Source: a virus
Reading direction: 5' to 3' (one strand)
Length of the DNA stretch: 23,508 nucleotides
IMG/VR virus record: IMGVR_UViG_3300020192_000082
Location: 1-23,508 of that record
Position numbers and translations under genes: made by a program. How positions within the stretch are numbered: the first letter of the stretch is position 1; every line of letters begins with the position of its first letter. Below the pieces are notes generated by a model, which saw nothing but the letters and a program-made list of their open reading frames with translations, made no database searches and was not told the origin of the DNA. This document shows positions 6,438-14,511 of this stretch, piece after piece.

Positions 6438-6848
6438 TTAATAGTAATTGCAACGCTTTGGGTTGGAGCCAAAACCAATATGTTTTTGCACTGTTGTTTC
6501 CCGGCGTGGGAGGTCGGCGTATTCGTCGGTTTTGGCGGCTGCGCGTAGAAATTTTAATGCCCGGTCGTACCGTGCTTTACGGTCCTCTACGTCCTGCCCG
6601 GCTTGTACCCTGCTTACTAGCAGATATATGGCAATATCGGCGACGAGATTGACTAGCAACTGATGCCTTCCGCTGCCTGATGTGGCAAAAACCTGATCTA
6701 CATCGAATGAATCGTATAGATACATTCTTGCTTCGGCTTCGGCGCTCATAATAGCGGATAGCACCAGGGTGTCGTCACCGCGTGTAATTTCGTCCAGTTC
6801 ATCCACCAGGATGTAGGGTAATAAATCCGATTTACTTAGGAATGCCAT
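6438..6848 (-). CDS. DUF1320 family protein (Mu gp36-like, head-tail connector region)
   Basis: 136 aa. The start MAFLSKSDLLPYILVDELDE and the following helical segments (LVLSAIMSAEAEARMYLYDS, then LLVNLVADIAIYLLVSRV, then RYDRALKFLRAAAK) match DUF1320, the Mu gp36 family, which is thought to be an adaptor on the portal side of the neck. Its ATG overlaps the terminase stop by one base (TAATG), so the two are translationally linked. In Mu the gp36 gene lies after the major head gene; here it sits between the terminase and portal genes. Confidence 0.75.
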   Translation of the reverse strand: MAFLSKSDLLPYILVDELDEITRGDDTLVLSAIMSAEAEARMYLYDSFDVDQVFATSGSGRHQLLVNLVADIAIYLLVSRVQAGQDVEDRKARYDRALKFLRAAAKTDEYADLPRRETTVQKHIGFGSNPKRCNYY

Positions 6849-8377
6849 TAGTACCGGTGTTTGCTCCGCTGCGGCAGCCCGATTTTAATCGGTGCCATGA
6901 CACGGAGTTTGTTATCAATAATCCAGACCGCGCCTTCGGTTGCGTCGGGACCATCCATTGTTTTGCTGTTTGGTGATACGCTTTTAAACTGGGCTTCTAA
7001 TCTTTTCATGTGCGGATTGTCTTTCTCGTCAATATTGAGAATGAGCAAGCCGAGTCGGTTCTTAGGTTCTAAATTGCCTTCGATGCGGAAAAACTTGTCG
7101 GGTTTGATGCGTTCGTCCGGGCTGATGTTTAGTACACTGCCTTGCTCTTTGCCTTTTTCAAAAATAAGTGGGCGCAATACCTGCTCGTAAAAAGGGTCCT
7201 GCAAAGAGTTGTTCTCAATGTAGGTGTAGAGCTGCACGTTTGTAGGAATGCCTTTGCCGGTTTGATATAGCCAGTCCACAAAGGTGCTGTTGTTTACCAC
7301 GTCCACGAACGCTCTATAGACGTAGTATTTCAATGCTTTTTTACCCACTAGTACCACCGCTTTGCAGGAGTTTTGGGTTTTGCTCCGCACGGCGGGTTTA
7401 TCGCGGTTGGAGGTGCTAGGGTCTGCATACGCGCAGACAAATTCAAGTTGACTGAGCGGCGGGCATTTACCCCAGGTCATTTCTTTAAATACTTTGCCGT
7501 TTGAAACCGGGTTGTTGTAATACTCCTTTTGTTGAGTGGAATAAGGCAGCAGAGAAAGTACGCGATCAATTGCTTCCTCGGTGTTTTTAGACCACGTTCC
7601 CTTACCTTCCTTGTCCCGGATATTGATAATGTCCGCCCGATCTGCATACTCCATTGCCCGTGCTACGCAGCAATCCTCCGCGATAATATTGCCACACCAC
7701 AGTACAAGCGTCGGTTCTGATACAGAACGGGTGCCTAATAAAGCATCGTTGCACCAACGCCATTTTTTATCAATAATATCCGGGTTCATGCACTCCTCAT
7801 CGGTATCAAAATCGTCAAACGTAATAATATCCGGGCGTACCTCCTCATTTTTTGCACCTCTGGGTGATTGACCAGCACCGATACTACGAATGGTGAAACC
7901 GGACTTGGTTGTAAAATCGCCATCGCTCCAGTCTCCTAATGATTGCTGTACACCATAGTCGCTAATGATTCGCCGGTTAGACTCCAAAATGATTTTGTAA
8001 GGCGTGGTTAAGCGAACGGCATTGTCCCAACTGTTAGAAGCCAGAAACATAAACCGCTTTTTGCCATTGAGTAACAAGTACAAGGCTTCCATCATCGTCC
8101 GGGTGGACTTGGCAAGTTCCCGGCTCCAAGCCCGCACTTCGTACCATTCGCTATTTTTTAAAATGCGTTTAGTTGCAGCGATATGGAAAGGTGCAGGATC
8201 GGCTTTATAGAAATTAGGAAAATAAAATTTGAACCACTCTTCTGGGTGTCGCTTGAGCCGCGCAATACGATCCTCTTTTTCTTTGGCGGTTTCCACCGGC
8301 AAAGCCGTTTCGCGGATGAGATTCTTGCGGAACTCTTCCCATTTTTTGAGCGCTTCGTTTTTACTCGCTTTCCCCAT
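6848..8377 (-). CDS. Terminase large subunit (Mu gp28-like)
   Basis: 509 aa. ATPase half: a Walker A-type segment SRELAKST at residues 85-92 (the usual GKS/T glycine is alanine, a known variation in terminases), and a Walker B segment DIITFDDF at 183-190 followed by acidic DTDEE. An SAT-like motif WCGNI is near 228-232. Nuclease half (RNase H-like): first acidic strand VCAYADPS with Asp near 319, the strand pair KAVVLVGKKALKYYVYRAFV, and a late acidic site MDGPDATEGA with Asp near 478. It cuts and translocates phage DNA into the head in complex with the small subunit. It begins directly after the small-subunit stop (TAA then ATG) and overlaps the next gene by one base. Mu-like phages package by headful with host flanks. 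Confidence 0.92.
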   Translation of the reverse strand: MGKASKNEALKKWEEFRKNLIRETALPVETAKEKEDRIARLKRHPEEWFKFYFPNFYKADPAPFHIAATKRILKNSEWYEVRAWSRELAKSTRTMMEALYLLLNGKKRFMFLASNSWDNAVRLTTPYKIILESNRRIISDYGVQQSLGDWSDGDFTTKSGFTIRSIGAGQSPRGAKNEEVRPDIITFDDFDTDEECMNPDIIDKKWRWCNDALLGTRSVSEPTLVLWCGNIIAEDCCVARAMEYADRADIINIRDKEGKGTWSKNTEEAIDRVLSLLPYSTQQKEYYNNPVSNGKVFKEMTWGKCPPLSQLEFVCAYADPSTSNRDKPAVRSKTQNSCKAVVLVGKKALKYYVYRAFVDVVNNSTFVDWLYQTGKGIPTNVQLYTYIENNSLQDPFYEQVLRPLIFEKGKEQGSVLNISPDERIKPDKFFRIEGNLEPKNRLGLLILNIDEKDNPHMKRLEAQFKSVSPNSKTMDGPDATEGAVWIIDNKLRVMAPIKIGLPQRSKHRY

Positions 8378-8806
8378 TTAGCTGTGGGCTTTGATATAGG
8401 CGTTGAAAATGGCACTGGTTTCCTGCGCTTTCTTTACATCGTGGGTGCGTAGCCAGTCCAACACTTCAATACTGACATCAATCACATCCTCCAGTCCAAT
8501 GCGCGTTTTTAGACTCCGAAGGGATGCCGTTAGTTTGGAATAAATATCAATTTCGGAGTTGTTGTAATGCGGTCGTCCCTCCGCTTCCATGTTTTCGCGT
8601 AAGGCTCGCAACTGCCGCTTTACATTAATAATTTCCTCGTTCACCGTAGCTAAGTAGGATTCTTTCAACTCCTCCCACTTTCCAGCCTTTACCCATTTTG
8701 AAATGGTCTGCTCGCTCGTTTCGAGGTACTCGGCGAGTTCTTTTTGGGTAGCAAAATAGCTGCTTACATAAAGCTTTTGCGCAAGCTCTTTTTTCTTAGT
8801 CGTCAC
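8378..8806 (-). CDS. Terminase small subunit-like DNA-binding protein (Mu gp27 position)
   Basis: 142 aa from GTG 8804-8806; an in-frame stop lies just upstream at 8819-8821, and no better start exists. The N-terminal third is a helix-turn-helix: FATQKELAEYLETSEQTISK with WVKAGKWEEL after it (residues about 18-46), as in small terminases that recognise packaging sites. A long helix follows (NVKRQLRALRENME), then a C-terminal helical region. Being first in the operon and abutting the large terminase supports the call. Alternative: a transcription regulator, less likely given the neighbour. Confidence 0.75.
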   Translation of the reverse strand: MTTKKKELAQKLYVSSYFATQKELAEYLETSEQTISKWVKAGKWEELKESYLATVNEEIINVKRQLRALRENMEAEGRPHYNNSEIDIYSKLTASLRSLKTRIGLEDVIDVSIEVLDWLRTHDVKKAQETSAIFNAYIKAHS

Positions 8807-9002
8807 ATTTGTACATAATTAGGTGATAGAATACAGCTCTATAGAGTGGCAATATCTTACTGTTTGTTGAAATGCGCGAAGTGAAGCAACAGAGTTTACA
8901 CAAATAAGTGTAATATGTAAACAAATAAATGAAAGGACTAACACAAGCTATTGCAGAAAGGAAAGGAGCGTCCTATACTTGCAGAAAAATAGCGCAAGCG
9001 AA
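8807..9002. promoter_or_regulatory. Divergent intergenic control region between packaging and capsid operons
   Basis: This 196-bp AT-rich region must hold promoters for both late operons. Seen: a dyad GTTTACA-n15-TGTAAAC at 8894-8922 with an inner ACAC/GTGT pair, and a perfect 10-bp palindrome CTCTATAGAG at 8837-8846. On the - strand TAATTATG near 8813-8820 is one mismatch from the Bacteroidota -7 element TAnnTTTG. No exact promoter was found for the + strand. The dyad is the best candidate for the binding site of a late-gene activator. Confidence 0.45.
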
Positions 9003-10022
9003 ATGCCTAAAACCTTCCTGGTAAGTGATGAGAGTGTGAATAGCTACGGTTCCCGTATCCTGACTGATGGATTGGATGTAACGGATTTTTTAAAAAATCC
9101 CATTATGCTATTCAATCATAAACGCTCAAATGGTTACTACAAGGATGAAATTTTACCAATTGGTAAATGGGTCAACTTGCGAAAAGAAAATGGCAAATGG
9201 CTGGCTGATCCAGAGTTTGATTTAAATGATGAGTTTGCCGCCAAAATTGCCGCCAAAGTAGATGGTGGTTTTTTGAATGCGTGTTCGGTGGGTGTGAATG
9301 TGGTAGAGATGAGTGAAGACCCAAAAATGATTAAACCCGGACAAACGCGTCCTACGCTAACCAGATGCAAGTTAGTCGAAATCAGCATCACCGATATTCC
9401 CAGTAATAAAAACGCCGTTGCGCTCTATGATGCAGATCATAACTTAGTATCCCTCAGCGCAATTGGTGAGTGTCCGATTCCTCTCTTGACTTCTCTTTCT
9501 CAATCAAATAAATCAAATACGTCGGAAATGAATGAAGTGCAAACCCTTGCCATGCTGCTTGGCTGCGAGGCAAATTTGAACGCGCTTACGGAAGCGGTAA
9601 ACAAGCTGAAAACCGACGCTGGCAAAGTGGTAACGCTTTCGGCGCAGATCAAACAGTTTGAAGACGTTGAAAAAACGCGCAAAACCACCGAGGTGGAAAC
9701 CCTGCTGAGTCAAGCGGTGACAGCAAAGAAGATCACCGAGGCACAAAAGCCAGCTTTCGTAGCATTATTTGCTGCGGACCATGACAATACTAAAAAGGTG
9801 TTGGATGGGATGCAGGTAACGGTTAGCCTCTCAGATTATGTAAACCCCGCCGACCAGCCCGGAGGTAGCAACGATAAAATCAAACACCAGGGAATGACCT
9901 TTGCAGAGTTGTCCCAAAAGAACCCGCAAGAATTGGAGCGGCTTCAAGCTGAAAATGTAGAATTATTCAATCAGCTCTACAAGTCGCAATACGGCAAGGA
10001 TTACAGACCAACGGTCCGGTAA
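9003..10022 (+). CDS. Prohead protease with C-terminal scaffold region
   Basis: 339 aa from ATG 9003 (MPKTFLVSDESVNSYG); an in-frame TTG at 8979 would add 8 unlikely residues. N-terminal 145 residues match the HK97-type prohead serine protease: LFNHKR with candidate catalytic His39, GKWVNL, then NACSVGVNV with candidate Ser95, and LVEISITDIPSNKNAVAL (residues 124-141, the usual EvSltd(I/V)P-N-x-x-A). The C-terminal half (about 175-339) is helical and rich in Lys, Glu and Ala (TEAVNKLKTDAGKVVTLSAQ, QAVTAKKITEAQKPAFVALF) and fits a scaffold fused to the protease, as with Mu gpI and its internal Z product. An internal start near 9529 (MNEVQTLAML) could make scaffold alone. It is the first gene of the rightward operon, just before the capsid gene. 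Confidence 0.8.
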   Translation: MPKTFLVSDESVNSYGSRILTDGLDVTDFLKNPIMLFNHKRSNGYYKDEILPIGKWVNLRKENGKWLADPEFDLNDEFAAKIAAKVDGGFLNACSVGVNVVEMSEDPKMIKPGQTRPTLTRCKLVEISITDIPSNKNAVALYDADHNLVSLSAIGECPIPLLTSLSQSNKSNTSEMNEVQTLAMLLGCEANLNALTEAVNKLKTDAGKVVTLSAQIKQFEDVEKTRKTTEVETLLSQAVTAKKITEAQKPAFVALFAADHDNTKKVLDGMQVTVSLSDYVNPADQPGGSNDKIKHQGMTFAELSQKNPQELERLQAENVELFNQLYKSQYGKDYRPTVR

Positions 10023-10090
10023 TAATAACAGGTAAGCCAGCCATTCGCCAACGAAGCTTTTATTTTGTCACACACTTAATTTTGTAAACA

Positions 10091-10999
10091 ATGGCTCTAA
10101 ATGTAGAGATGTGGCTTCCTCAAATTGTGGAGACGCTGTTCAAAGTCAATCCGCACGTGCAATACGCAGTAAATGAGGATGAATATGTGACGGGCGGCTC
10201 GGTCGTACACATCCCTCAAGCCGGTACACCGGCTGAGGTGCAGCGCAACCGTACTGTACTTCCGGCACCAATCGTAAAACGCGCGGATACGGATATAGTC
10301 TATTTGCTGGACGAGTACACCACGGAGCCACGCCTGATTACGGATGTAGAAAAAGTGGAGCTGAGCTATGACAAGCGGCAATCGGTCATAGATGAGGATA
10401 ATGCGGGTTTGATGGAATTTGCAGGGGATGACCTCATTTACAAATGGGCTAAAAATATCCCTGCTGCCAACAAAATCCTTTCTACGGGTGCTACGTCTGC
10501 GGCAACTGCACCGGGCGCTACCGGTACGCGTAAGATTATTACGGAAGCCGATATTCGCAAAGCAGCCACGTTATTGTCCAACCAGAACGTACCGCGCGAA
10601 GACCGCTATATGTTGTTGACTTCCAACGCGCTGGATCAGTTGATTTCTGATAATAACCTGAAATACGCTTTCCAAAATGTAGTGGATTTACCCACCGGTG
10701 TGATCGGAAAATTGTATGGTTTCAATCTGCTGGAGCGCAGTGAGTCGGTGATCCAAACCGATGGTGGTACATCTGGTACGGTGAAACTGCCCGAAGCTGC
10801 CAGTGCTACGACGGATGACGAAGCGATCTTGTTTTGGCAAAAACGGCAAGTAGCGCGTGCATTGGGTACGGTCAAAATGTTCGACAATCCCAACCAGGCG
10901 ACTTTCTACGGAGATATTATTTCTTTCCTGTTGCGGATGGGTGGTCGTAACCGCCGCAGTGATAACAAAGGCGTAGGGTTGATTGTTCTGAGCGACTAA
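10091..10999 (+). CDS. Major capsid protein (HK97-fold)
   Basis: 302 aa. Start MALNVEMWLPQIVETLFK leads into a strand-rich region (VVHIPQAGTPAEVQRNRTV), an EYTTEPRLIT segment, a helix (ADIRKAATLLSNQNVPREDR) followed by YMLLTSNALDQLI and VVDLPTGVIGKLYGFNLL, then QATFYGDIISFLLRMGGRNR near the end. The order helix, then 'YmLLt', then 'G.iGkiyGf.v', then a late WQKRQVARALG strand is the layout of HK97-fold coat proteins in Bacteroidota phages. The long N-terminal delta region of HK97 is absent, as expected when a separate scaffold is fused to the protease encoded just upstream. A TAATTTTG sequence ends 6 bp before ATG (see rejected list). Confidence 0.85.
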   Translation: MALNVEMWLPQIVETLFKVNPHVQYAVNEDEYVTGGSVVHIPQAGTPAEVQRNRTVLPAPIVKRADTDIVYLLDEYTTEPRLITDVEKVELSYDKRQSVIDEDNAGLMEFAGDDLIYKWAKNIPAANKILSTGATSAATAPGATGTRKIITEADIRKAATLLSNQNVPREDRYMLLTSNALDQLISDNNLKYAFQNVVDLPTGVIGKLYGFNLLERSESVIQTDGGTSGTVKLPEAASATTDDEAILFWQKRQVARALGTVKMFDNPNQATFYGDIISFLLRMGGRNRRSDNKGVGLIVLSD

Positions 11000-11008
11000 T
11001 CCAGATTT

Positions 11009-11245
11009 ATGACACCGGAACACGACAAAGTTGATATGAGCAGTTTGACCCAAAAGGAACTGCTCATATTGATAAACCATCAGGTTATGCAGCTTTATCA
11101 GCGTCTGACTACTTACGACAAAGATAATTTGGAGCTAAAGCTCAAAGTGAACGTGCTGGAGACCAAAATGAAATTATGGGCGGCGGTGATTGGGTTGTTG
11201 AGTAGTGGATTAATGTCCTTATTGTTTGAATTGTTTAAACACTGA
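11009..11245 (+). CDS. Small coiled-coil protein with C-terminal membrane segment
   Basis: 78 aa, starting 9 bp after the capsid stop. A heptad-like helix (residues about 15-52, TQKELLILINHQVMQLYQRL then LELKLKVNVLETKM) is followed by one membrane segment (LWAAVIGLLSSGLMSLLF) and a short cytoplasm-like end. This is the layout of XhlA-like haemolysin/holin accessory proteins. A lysis role is possible, but the place between capsid and tail genes also allows a structural passenger. Confidence 0.6.
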   Translation: MTPEHDKVDMSSLTQKELLILINHQVMQLYQRLTTYDKDNLELKLKVNVLETKMKLWAAVIGLLSSGLMSLLFELFKH

Positions 11246-11248
11246 GTT

Positions 11249-11563
11249 ATGGATTACAAAAAAGTATTTGAATGTCACCCGGATGCCGAAGTCATCTTTG
11301 TGGTCAACGATATGCCTTTTCTTAATCGTGGCGACGCGCACAATTATGCGGTGTCGGAAGTTGCAAGAATGGTAACAGTGAAGCGCGAGGGAGTGTATGC
11401 TAAAGATTCCAAAAAACTCGTAGCCGAAGCAAAAGCTGAAGCGGAAAAACCGAAAGGTGATCCCGTTGCTGAGGCAAAATTACTTACGGAAGCACAAACC
11501 AAAGAGGAAGCAGAGGAAGCGGAAAAACGCAAAAAAGAGGAAGCGAGTCGTAAGATCGAATAA
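11249..11563 (+). CDS. Hypothetical protein with charged coiled-coil tail
   Basis: 104 aa. The first half (MDYKKVFECHPDAEVIFVVN, then LNRGDAHNYAV) looks like a small folded domain; the second half is almost entirely Ala, Glu and Lys (residues about 55-104, with AEAEKPKG and EEAEEAEKRKKEE) and should be a solvent-exposed helix. Small proteins with an 'F.....a.ev.ft.dG..Fl....A..ya' start followed by an acidic/lysine tail are frequent after capsid genes in Bacteroidota phages. No function is known to me. Confidence 0.6.
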   Translation: MDYKKVFECHPDAEVIFVVNDMPFLNRGDAHNYAVSEVARMVTVKREGVYAKDSKKLVAEAKAEAEKPKGDPVAEAKLLTEAQTKEEAEEAEKRKKEEASRKIE

Positions 11564-11630
11564 ACTTCCTTTCCTGCTGCAAAAACCAATTTCGTAATAT
11601 TTGGCTATTGAGCCATCAATCATTAATATT

Positions 11631-11966
11631 ATGTACACCACTGATCCAGTATTTCCATTTGGTAAAGCAACGGCGGTCACGCTTGCTTTCGCCGCTACCA
11701 TCGCCGCCGAGGTGAATAATACCATGAATATTTACACACTGGCAATGACTGGCATCGCTACGCTCAACTTGACCATTGGTGCAGGTACGCGGGTGGGCAG
11801 TGTGTTAGTTCTTAAATTATCGAGCGATGCGACTGCTCGGGATTTTACGCCTGGCACCGGTATGACCGGCACCGAAGTGGCGGGTGTCGTTAGTAAGACG
11901 AAGGTTGCGACCTATGTTTTTGACGGTACGAAATTCGTCCACCAATCCACGCAGCAGGTAAATTGA
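11631..11966 (+). CDS. Beta-rich small structural protein (possible capsid decoration)
   Basis: 111 aa from ATG 11631; a TTG at 11601 would add ten residues and is less likely. The sequence is alternating hydrophobic strands rich in Thr, Ala and Gly (TAVTLAFAATIAAEVNNT, TLNLTIGAGTRVGSVLVLKL, then TYVFDGTKFVHQST) without charged helices, a composition typical of small beta-sandwich virion proteins. Its place after the capsid gene suggests a decoration or head protein, but there is no direct motif. Confidence 0.6.
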   Translation: MYTTDPVFPFGKATAVTLAFAATIAAEVNNTMNIYTLAMTGIATLNLTIGAGTRVGSVLVLKLSSDATARDFTPGTGMTGTEVAGVVSKTKVATYVFDGTKFVHQSTQQVN

Positions 11967-12003
11967 TTGGCATTATTTTATAACCTTTCATATCCCTATT
12001 TTA

Positions 12004-12189
12004 ATGAAAAATTACAAAACTACGCTTTGGGGACTTGGCGCTATCCTGGCTGCACTGGGTTTAGGTTTGGTTGCTTTTTTTGACGACAACCCAAATACCA
12101 TTTTTGATTTTGCTGGCACTATTTCCGGCATTCTGGCAGGCATTGGCTTGCTAAATGCGAAGGATGCTCTTAAGCCCGCTGATAAGTAA
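12004..12189 (+). CDS. Small two-helix membrane protein (possible holin)
   Basis: 61 aa with two membrane segments: WGLGAILAALGLGLVAFF (about residues 9-26) and FAGTISGILAGIGLLNA (about 36-52), joined by the short polar loop DDNPNTIFD, and a lysine-rich end. Size and topology fit a class II holin, but many Bacteroidota phages carry such a protein before the tail genes and no function has been established to my knowledge. Confidence 0.65.
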   Translation: MKNYKTTLWGLGAILAALGLGLVAFFDDNPNTIFDFAGTISGILAGIGLLNAKDALKPADK

Positions 12190-12268
12190 AGAACTTTTGT
12201 TTTGGCGAAACCGGCAAAGGGGCGTGGCTTTCTAAACCACGTTCCCTTACCTCTAAAACGTAAGAATT

Positions 12269-13462
12269 ATGGCGCTTCCTGGCATTTCCATTGAGATACA
12301 AAACGGCGCACTTGGTCAAGTGACGCAAACGGATGACGCGGTAGTTGGGATGCTATTGCAAGGTCCTGCCATTACGAGTGGCTTGCAATTACTTACACCA
12401 ACCCTCCTCACTTCGCTTGAAGATGCGACGACCCTGCTCGTAACGGCTGCGTATGATACCACCAACACCGTGCGGGTGTATAAGCACATCAAAGAGTTTT
12501 ATGATGAAGCGGGTACCGGTGCCAAACTGTGGATCATGCTAGTAAGCCAGGCGGTGAGTATGGAGGATATGGTGGATAAAGCAGAAGCCAATTATGCGGT
12601 AAAACTGCTCGACGCAGCAGGCGGAACCATCCGCGTGCTGGGTGTGACCAGAAGCCCGGCTGGCGGCTACACCCCTGATATTACTGCCAATCAGGTTGAT
12701 TTAGATGTAATTACAGCCATTGATTTTGCACAAGCGCTAGGTAACGAATATACCGGCAAGTTTGCACCAGTGCGTATCCTATTGGAGGCGCGGGCTTATA
12801 CCGGCACCAGTGGTTCATTGCCAAACTTGAAACTTCGGGATGATAACCGGGTGGCTTTACTCCTTGGCGATACGGTGACGGGCGGCAATGGAGCCGTTGG
12901 TTTGCTTTTGGGCAGGCTGGCAGCTATACCGGTACAACGCAACCCTGGACGAGTGAAAGATGGAAGCCTTACCCTTGCGGCGGCTTACATTGGTAGCCAA
13001 ACACCGGAAGTAGCAGCGGGCGCAGTGACAACTATTCACGATAAGGGCTGGATCACCATCCGAAATTATCCGCGTAAAGCGGGTTACTTCTTTACAGATG
13101 ATCCAACATCGACCACATCAACAGATGATTATAATAGCTTGGCACGTGGGCGGGTGATTGATAAAGCCATCACGCTGGCTTATGATACGTTTGTCAATGA
13201 AATCCTTGACGAAGTGGAGATTGACCCGACTACCGGACGCATTGCAGTGGATAAAGCAAAATACTACCAGGCGATTATTGCAAATACCATTGACACTGCG
13301 ATGACTGCCAACGGCGAAATTAGTAGTGTGAGTACCTTGGTGGACCCGGCACAAAACGTACTGAGTACCGGAAAAATCTGTGTAGAGCTGCGGATTGTGC
13401 CGCTTGGATACGCAAGATTCATTTTAGTGAAACTTGGATTTAATAACCCTGCAAACGTGTAA
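12269..13462 (+). CDS. Contractile tail sheath protein (DUF2586-like)
   Basis: 397 aa. MALPGISIEIQNGALGQV, then VVGMLLQGPA, is the usual sheath start in Bacteroidota (DUF2586). The C-terminal half has AIPVQRNPGRVKDG, AAYIGSQTP, TIHDKGWITIRNYPRKAGYF and the conserved VIDKAITLAYDTFVNE helix with the final strand CVELRIVPLGYARFILVKLG, which is the sheath's handshake region in the family. It forms the contractile outer tube. It is followed 3 bp later by the tube gene. Confidence 0.85.
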   Translation: MALPGISIEIQNGALGQVTQTDDAVVGMLLQGPAITSGLQLLTPTLLTSLEDATTLLVTAAYDTTNTVRVYKHIKEFYDEAGTGAKLWIMLVSQAVSMEDMVDKAEANYAVKLLDAAGGTIRVLGVTRSPAGGYTPDITANQVDLDVITAIDFAQALGNEYTGKFAPVRILLEARAYTGTSGSLPNLKLRDDNRVALLLGDTVTGGNGAVGLLLGRLAAIPVQRNPGRVKDGSLTLAAAYIGSQTPEVAAGAVTTIHDKGWITIRNYPRKAGYFFTDDPTSTTSTDDYNSLARGRVIDKAITLAYDTFVNEILDEVEIDPTTGRIAVDKAKYYQAIIANTIDTAMTANGEISSVSTLVDPAQNVLSTGKICVELRIVPLGYARFILVKLGFNNPANV

Positions 13463-13465
13463 GTA

Positions 13466-13882
13466 ATGGGATTCAGTAGTAAACAATACGCCTGGAGCGA
13501 TGTAAAGATCAACCTGTTAGGGCGTACCCTGGTCGGTGTACGCGGGGTGAGTTACAAAGTAAGCGTGGATAAGGAAGCCGTGTTTGGACGGGGTAAAAAG
13601 GCGCTGGCGATCCAGAGTGGGAACGAAACCATAGAGGGTGAGTTGATGCTGCTCCAAAGTGAATTAGTGGCATTGGATACTGCTGTAAAAGCTATTAATC
13701 CACTTTATAAGATTACTGATGTTAGTTTTGACTTAATTGTTAGTTATGGTGATAACATTGCCACGACCGACATTATTAAGGGTGTGGAGTTCACAGAATA
13801 TGAAAAAGGGCTGGAGCAAGAGGATAAATTCATGGAGATAACTTTGCAATTTATTGCGCTGGACTTACAAGAGGGTGTATAA
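13466..13882 (+). CDS. Tail tube protein
   Basis: 138 aa. MGFSSKQYAWSDVKINLLGR, a GVSYKVSVDKEAVFGRGKKA segment, the GNETIEGELMLLQSELVAL turn-plus-helix and the final FMEITLQFIALDLQ strand give the beta-barrel plus helix pattern of phage and T6SS tube proteins, as does the length of about 140 aa. It polymerises as hexamer rings inside the sheath. The order sheath-tube-terminator-chaperone supports the call. Confidence 0.85.
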   Translation: MGFSSKQYAWSDVKINLLGRTLVGVRGVSYKVSVDKEAVFGRGKKALAIQSGNETIEGELMLLQSELVALDTAVKAINPLYKITDVSFDLIVSYGDNIATTDIIKGVEFTEYEKGLEQEDKFMEITLQFIALDLQEGV

Positions 13883-13928
13883 AACCGTCATACGATAGCT
13901 TTTTGTTCATGGGATTATAATTTGTGAT

Positions 13929-13953
13929 GGCAGTGTAAAAAGCTGCCTTTTTT
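13929..13953 (+). terminator. Terminator/attenuator between tube and chaperone genes
   Basis: A 5-bp stem (GGCAG 13929-13933 with CTGCC 13943-13947), a 9-nt loop and six T's (13948-13953). Because the operon continues, it is probably partial and would lower expression of chaperone and later genes relative to tube and sheath. Confidence 0.65.
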
Positions 13954-13974
13954 CTAATAAGTAAATAATATATC

Positions 13975-14511
13975 ATGGTTTCGCAGAAGCAAATAGAGAA
14001 ATGGAAGGAAGAGCATGGCGAGGTGTTGCACCTTCCTTTTGGCGATGGTAAGGAGTGTTACCTAAAACAACCGGATCGCCGGGTACTAGGTTTGGCGTAT
14101 GCCAAAGGCGCAAAGGATCCGCTTGCCAGTGCCGAGGTGCTACTTAATAACTGCTGGCTGGCTGGTGATGAGGAAGTAAAGACAGGGGTGGGCTATCTAC
14201 TCGCTATAAGCGACCTAGCAAATGAAATAGCCGGGCGGGTGAACGTGGAGGCAGTAGAGTTTGCTAATGAGATACACTTTCAATTTGAGAATGGTAAAAA
14301 TTGTGTGATTCGCCGCCCAAATCGGCAACAGGCAAGCGAGGCAATGCTGGCAGCGCGTCGGGACCCCATCAGCATGGTAGAAAGTTTTTTGCGCAATTGC
14401 TGGGAAAGTGGCGATTTGGAGATTAAGACCAACGTCGGGTATCTCATCAGCCTGGTGCAAGAAGTGGATCGAATACTGGAGGTAAAAACCGTGCAGGTAA
14501 AAAAAATTTAG
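13975..14511 (+). CDS. Tail assembly chaperone, unshifted product (G-type)
   Basis: 178 aa, located between tube and tape measure genes, the fixed position of the G/GT chaperones. It consists of two tandem copies of one domain. Copy 1 has GDGKECYLKQPDRR, LLNNCWLAGDEEVKTGVGYL; copy 2 has ENGKNCVIRRPNRQ, FLRNCWESGDLEIKTNVGYL. Each copy is about 70-75 residues with the same spacing of G-K-x-C, R-x-P-x-R, NCW-x-x-GD and K-T-x-V-G-Y-L. It ends at TAG 14509-14511 directly after an A8 run. It should bind the tape measure protein and keep it soluble until the tube grows. Confidence 0.8.
   Translation: MVSQKQIEKWKEEHGEVLHLPFGDGKECYLKQPDRRVLGLAYAKGAKDPLASAEVLLNNCWLAGDEEVKTGVGYLLAISDLANEIAGRVNVEAVEFANEIHFQFENGKNCVIRRPNRQQASEAMLAARRDPISMVESFLRNCWESGDLEIKTNVGYLISLVQEVDRILEVKTVQVKKI

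Noticed and set aside
8929-9024. 31-codon frame from ATG 8929 overlapping the protease start
   Set aside because: Short, no family features, and it conflicts with the protease frame; more likely chance in the control region.
10077-10084. TAATTTTG matching the Bacteroidota -7 promoter element just before the capsid start
   Set aside because: No -33 element at the right distance and only 6 bp to the ATG, so it would need a leaderless transcript; a match this short occurs by chance in AT-rich DNA.
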